Positions 6,258 to 9,535 of a stretch of DNA of 9,535 nucleotides are shown here, one piece after another. This stretch comes from JANNFX01 sp031380225 (GTDB taxonomy: Bacteria > Pseudomonadota > Alphaproteobacteria > Rhizobiales > Hyphomicrobiaceae): the NCBI GenBank assembly GCA_031380225.1, contig JANNFX010000146.1, positions 1-9,535 on the forward strand, in the 5' to 3' direction. Positions within the stretch are counted from its first letter, which is position 1, and every line of letters begins with the position of its first letter. The notes below the pieces were generated by a model, which was not told where the DNA came from, did not search any database, and was given only the letters and a program-made list of their open reading frames with translations. A program made the position numbers and the translations under genes.

Positions 6258-7445
6258 ATGCCATTGAATTTGGTGCGACAGCCCGCTTCTTTGCCTCTTA
6301 GGTTATTGATCGGGGCTTTAATTTTTCTGGCAGCAGCATTGCATCTGGCGGCACCTGCTGCAGCCCAAGGCGCGCCACCGGCTGCGCCGCCGGTCACAGT
6401 TGCCAACCCGCTCGCCAAGCGCATCACAACTTGGGATGAATATTCGGGCCGCTTTGAAGCTGTTGAAAGCGTCGAAGTCCGGGCGCGTGTCTCGGGCTTT
6501 GTTGACAAGGTGCTATTCAAAGATGGGCAATTGGTTAAAGCCGGCGATCCGCTGTTTATCATCGACACACGCCCGTTTGAAATTGCGGCTGAAACGGCCA
6601 AGGCCGATGTTGCGCGGGTCAAAGCCCAAGTCGCCCTCGCTGAAAATGAAGTTGAGCGGGCCCGGCCGCTGTTGAAATCGGCAGCCGTCACCGAACGGGA
6701 TTTCGATCAGCGCGTTGCAAATTTGAGCGTCACAAGGGCGCAATTGCAGTCGGCGGAAGCCAGCCGCAAGGCCGCCGAACTCAATCTCGCATGGGCCAAT
6801 GTCACGGCGCCAATTTCAGGCCGTATCTCTGACAGCAAGGTGGATGCTGGGAACTTGATCACGGGTGGGGCAGCAAGTCCGACCCTGCTGACCACAATTG
6901 TTTCAATCGATCCGGTTCATTTCGTGTTTGAAGTCTCTGAATCTGACTACCTGCGCTATTCCCGGCTCAACCTCAGCGGTGAGCGGGCGTCTTCGCGCGA
7001 TAAAAACAATCCGGTCAAAATCCGGCTCGCCGACGAGACCGAGTTCAAGCACGACGGCAAAATGGATTTTGTCGACAATCAAATGAATGCCAGGTCGGGC
7101 ACGATGCGGGGCCGTGCAATCATCCAAAACACAGACAAGCTTTTAGCGCCGGGTGTTTTTGGCCGCCTGCAATTGTTCGGCGGCGACGTAGACGCGCTGC
7201 TGATACCGGACGAAGCCGTGCAGTCAGACCAAGCCCGCAAGATCGTGCTTGCAGTCGACAATGAAGGCACCGTAATCGCCAAGCCGGTGACGCTTGGGCC
7301 GCTCTATGAGGGGCTCAGAACGATCAAAGAGGGGCTCGTCACATCCGACAAGATCATAATCCAAGGCTACGTCAATCCAGCTGTGCGCCCAGGTGCGAAG
7401 GTCACACCGCAGAACGGTGAAATCAAACCAGTGGCTTTGAACTAG
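6258..7445 (+). CDS. RND efflux periplasmic adaptor (membrane fusion protein, AcrA/MexA family)
   Basis: A 395-residue adaptor that bridges the RND pump in the inner membrane and an outer-membrane channel. The N-terminus has basic residues, a hydrophobic core (about 14-34) and a probable signal-peptidase I site near AAPAAAQG (32-38). No Cys occurs anywhere, so there is no lipobox, unlike AcrA and MexA, which are lipoproteins. The first biotinyl-lipoyl half is at about 72-103 (VEVRARVSGFVDKVLFKDGQ...GDPLFIID) and the second at 183-201 (TAPISGRISDSKVDAGNLI). Between them lies the alpha-helical hairpin (about 107-178), rich in Ala, Glu, Arg and Lys with coiled-coil character. The beta-barrel and membrane-proximal domains follow, including SGTMRGRAIIQNTD-LLAPGVFGRLQL. 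ATG 6258 is preceded by AAGGA at 6245-6249; TTG 6252 is a less likely start. The pump gene follows after 30 bases. No regulator gene is adjacent in the window. Confidence 0.95.
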   Translation: MPLNLVRQPASLPLRLLIGALIFLAAALHLAAPAAAQGAPPAAPPVTVANPLAKRITTWDEYSGRFEAVESVEVRARVSGFVDKVLFKDGQLVKAGDPLFIIDTRPFEIAAETAKADVARVKAQVALAENEVERARPLLKSAAVTERDFDQRVANLSVTRAQLQSAEASRKAAELNLAWANVTAPISGRISDSKVDAGNLITGGAASPTLLTTIVSIDPVHFVFEVSESDYLRYSRLNLSGERASSRDKNNPVKIRLADETEFKHDGKMDFVDNQMNARSGTMRGRAIIQNTDKLLAPGVFGRLQLFGGDVDALLIPDEAVQSDQARKIVLAVDNEGTVIAKPVTLGPLYEGLRTIKEGLVTSDKIIIQGYVNPAVRPGAKVTPQNGEIKPVALN

Positions 7446-7475
7446 GGCAGGCAACGCACGGCGGAATTTCAGAAA

Positions 7476-9535
7476 ATGAAAATCTCGCATTTCTTTATCG
7501 ATAGGCCGATTTTTGCGACCGTGTTGTCAGTGATCGTTACGATCATCGGCCTGATCGCCGGCCGCGTGCTGCCGATTGCCGAATATCCCGAAATCGCGCC
7601 ACCGACAATTAACATCAGCGCAAACTATCCCGGCGCCAACGCAGCGACCATCGCCGAAACCGTTGCCGCGCCGATCGAGCAAGAGGTCAATGGCGTCGAC
7701 AACATGCTCTATGTTGTTTCGCAGTCGACCGGCGATGGCCGTGTCTCGATCAACATCGTGTTCAAGCCGGGCACCAACATCGATCAGGCCCAGGTTCTGG
7801 TGCAAAACCGCGTCGCGGTGGCTGAGCCGCGGCTGCCCGAAGATGTGCGCCGCTTGGGCCTCTCGGTGCGCAAGGCTTCGCCCGACCTGATGATGGTCGT
7901 GCATATGATTTCGCCCGATGGCACACGCGATCAACAATACATTTCAAACTACGCCACGCTCTATATCAAAGATGTGCTGGCACGCATCGATGGGCTCGGC
8001 GACGTGCGTATCTTCGGCGCTCGCGATTATGCCATGCGTGTATGGCTTGACCCGCAGAAGGTCGCGTCACGCAATTTGACAGCTGGCGATGTCGTGCAAG
8101 CACTAAAGGCTGCCAACTTGCAAGTCGCGGCAGGTGCGATCAATCAGGCTCCAGCCGAAAGTCAAGGCGGGTTTACAGTTTCGGTGCAGACACTCGGGCG
8201 TCTGACATCAGTTGAACAATTTGAAAATATTGTCATCCGTTCTGAAGCGGACGGTGCGGTGGTCCGGTTACGCGACGTGGCGCGCGTTGAATTGGGCTCG
8301 CAAGATTACACCGTCAATGCCTACCTCAACGGCAAGACCGCTACCGCATTGGTCCTCTTCCAAAGGCCAGGATCAAACGCCCTCTCAACGGCTGGGGCGG
8401 TGCTTGCCCGCATGGACGATTTGAAGAAGGCCTTCCCGCCCGGCATTGACTACAGGGTCGTCTACAACCCGACTGAGTTTATCCGGTTTTCAATCGACGC
8501 CGTGATTGAGACCTTCATCGAAGCGTTGCTGCTGGTGGTCTTGGTTGTCATCGTTTTCCTGCAAACTTGGCGCGCCGCTATTATCCCGATTATCGCTATT
8601 CCGGTGTCAATCATCGGCACGTTTGCGGTCATGAGTGCGCTTGGGCTGTCATTCAATACGCTGTCGCTATTCGGGCTAGTGCTTGCGATTGGGATCGTCG
8701 TTGATGATGCCATCGTCGTAGTTGAGAACGTCGAGCGGTATCTTGAGGAAGGCATGTCGCCGAGGGAAGCCGCTCATAAAACCATGGACGAGGTCGGCGG
8801 CGCACTGATCGCGATTTCACTGGTGTTGATCGGTGTGTTTATACCGACTGCATTTATCGCCGGCTTGCAAGGCACGTTCTACAAGCAATTTGCCATCGCG
8901 ATTGCGTCCTCGACCGCGATTTCGTGCTTTGTCTCGCTGACGCTGTCGCCGGCTTTGGCCGCTTTGTTGCTCAAGCCTCATGCCGCGGGGGATCATAAAA
9001 AGTCTGGTGTTCTCGGCGTCCTGAGCCTGCCGCTGACGCTATTCTTCCGGGGCTTCAATTGGGCATTCGGAGCCTTGTCGCGCGGCTATGCCTGGCTTAC
9101 ATTTAAATTGGTGCGGCTCGTTCCTTTGCTGCTGATTGCCTACGCTGGTTTGCTGTTCTTGACATACGAGCGCCTCGCCAGCACGCCGACTGGACTCATC
9201 CCGCAATTGGATCGCACGTATTTTATTACTGCTTTCCAATTGCCGCCTGGATCGACCTTGAAACGAACCGATGCGGTCGTGAAACAGGCAACGGAATTGA
9301 TCCTGTCGCGCCCGGGCATCGCTCATGCGGTCGCTTTCGCTGGCTTCGATGGCGCCACGTTTACAAATGCGCCCAACACGGCTGTGATCTTTGTCCGCTT
9401 GGATACATTCGAAGAGCGGATCAAGGAAGGGCTCACAAAAGATGCCATTCTGGCGGACCTGCGTGGCCAGATGTTTGGTCTCAAAGATGCATTCGCATTT
9501 GTCATCGAACCACCGTCTGTGCCCGGCATCGGCAC
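7476..9535 (+). CDS. RND efflux pump, HAE1 family (AcrB/MexB-like), 3' end beyond window
   Basis: An inner-membrane proton-driven trimeric pump. The frame is open from ATG 7476 to the last base: 686 whole codons of a protein usually 1030-1070 long, so roughly the C-terminal third is outside the window. The start MKISHFFIDRPIFATVLSVIV gives TM1 (about 10-28) with the typical F-I-RPIFA signature. The periplasmic PN1/PN2 porter region follows, with YPGANAATIAETVAAPIEQEVNGV and a QVLVQNRV helix. TM2 to TM6 lie between about 340 and 500, including FLQTWRAAIIPIIAIPVSIIGTFA and VVDDAIVVVENVER with the proton-relay pair Asp410/Asp411 (AcrB Asp407/408). TM7 is near 549-565, followed by PTGLIPQLDR and QLPPGSTLKRTDAVVKQ of the second porter half. 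No stop or frameshift interrupts the visible part. It is co-transcribed with the adaptor 30 bases upstream; GGCGGA at 7460-7465 is a modest ribosome-binding site. Residues beyond codon 686, including the second proton-relay set, cannot be checked. Substrates are unknown. Confidence 0.96.
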   Translation, partial: MKISHFFIDRPIFATVLSVIVTIIGLIAGRVLPIAEYPEIAPPTINISANYPGANAATIAETVAAPIEQEVNGVDNMLYVVSQSTGDGRVSINIVFKPGTNIDQAQVLVQNRVAVAEPRLPEDVRRLGLSVRKASPDLMMVVHMISPDGTRDQQYISNYATLYIKDVLARIDGLGDVRIFGARDYAMRVWLDPQKVASRNLTAGDVVQALKAANLQVAAGAINQAPAESQGGFTVSVQTLGRLTSVEQFENIVIRSEADGAVVRLRDVARVELGSQDYTVNAYLNGKTATALVLFQRPGSNALSTAGAVLARMDDLKKAFPPGIDYRVVYNPTEFIRFSIDAVIETFIEALLLVVLVVIVFLQTWRAAIIPIIAIPVSIIGTFAVMSALGLSFNTLSLFGLVLAIGIVVDDAIVVVENVERYLEEGMSPREAAHKTMDEVGGALIAISLVLIGVFIPTAFIAGLQGTFYKQFAIAIASSTAISCFVSLTLSPALAALLLKPHAAGDHKKSGVLGVLSLPLTLFFRGFNWAFGALSRGYAWLTFKLVRLVPLLLIAYAGLLFLTYERLASTPTGLIPQLDRTYFITAFQLPPGSTLKRTDAVVKQATELILSRPGIAHAVAFAGFDGATFTNAPNTAVIFVRLDTFEERIKEGLTKDAILADLRGQMFGLKDAFAFVIEPPSVPGIG

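Noticed and set aside
6182..6691. 169-codon minus-strand open frame over the adaptor gene start
   Set aside because: It is a Ser/Thr/Ala/Arg-rich low-complexity translation, antisense to a clear membrane fusion protein, with no recognisable domain.
7527..7937. 136-codon minus-strand open frame within the RND gene
   Set aside because: His/Asp/Arg-rich translation typical of the antisense of a GC-rich gene; the + strand is unmistakably an RND pump.

Overview
The window looks like ordinary chromosomal DNA from a Gram-negative bacterium, most likely an alphaproteobacterium. The reasons are a TatD/YcfH-type DNase followed by a PhnP-like metallo-hydrolase (a pairing I associate with alphaproteobacteria), the character of the Dxs and SseA proteins, a moderately high GC content, and an HAE1-type RND efflux pair, which requires a double membrane. 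I cannot name a genus. I see no mobile element, phage gene, CRISPR array or sign of recent transfer.

Layout, left to right. Bases 1-210 hold no convincing gene but contain a strikingly self-complementary, GC-rich stretch (40-159). Next comes a two-gene + strand unit: a YcfH-type TatD hydrolase (211-1011) and an MBL-fold hydrolase (1011-1808) joined by a TGATG overlap. After a 251-base gap with no gene I can support comes dxs (2060-4015), the first enzyme of the MEP isoprenoid pathway. dxs runs tail to tail into a minus-strand EamA/DMT transporter gene (4012-4926); the two stop codons are read from the same TTAA. A tRNA-Lys(UUU) gene (5060-5134) follows with a plausible sigma70-type promoter, then a 3-mercaptopyruvate sulfurtransferase gene, sseA (GTG start at 5228). 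After a 166-base gap comes an efflux operon: a periplasmic adaptor (6258-7445) and, 30 bases later, an RND inner-membrane pump (from 7476) that runs off the right edge after 686 codons.

Functionally this is a string of housekeeping units (nucleic-acid quality control, isoprenoid precursor synthesis, a tRNA, sulfur transfer) next to a drug/metabolite exporter. The adaptor and pump clearly work as one complex and would need a TolC-like outer-membrane channel, which is not in the window. No other pair has an obvious biochemical link.

No undescribed multi-gene system is visible. The most unusual signal is the foldback at 40-159, whose 23-base outer arms pair at 21 positions; it is either an unrecognised structured RNA or an inverted-repeat element.
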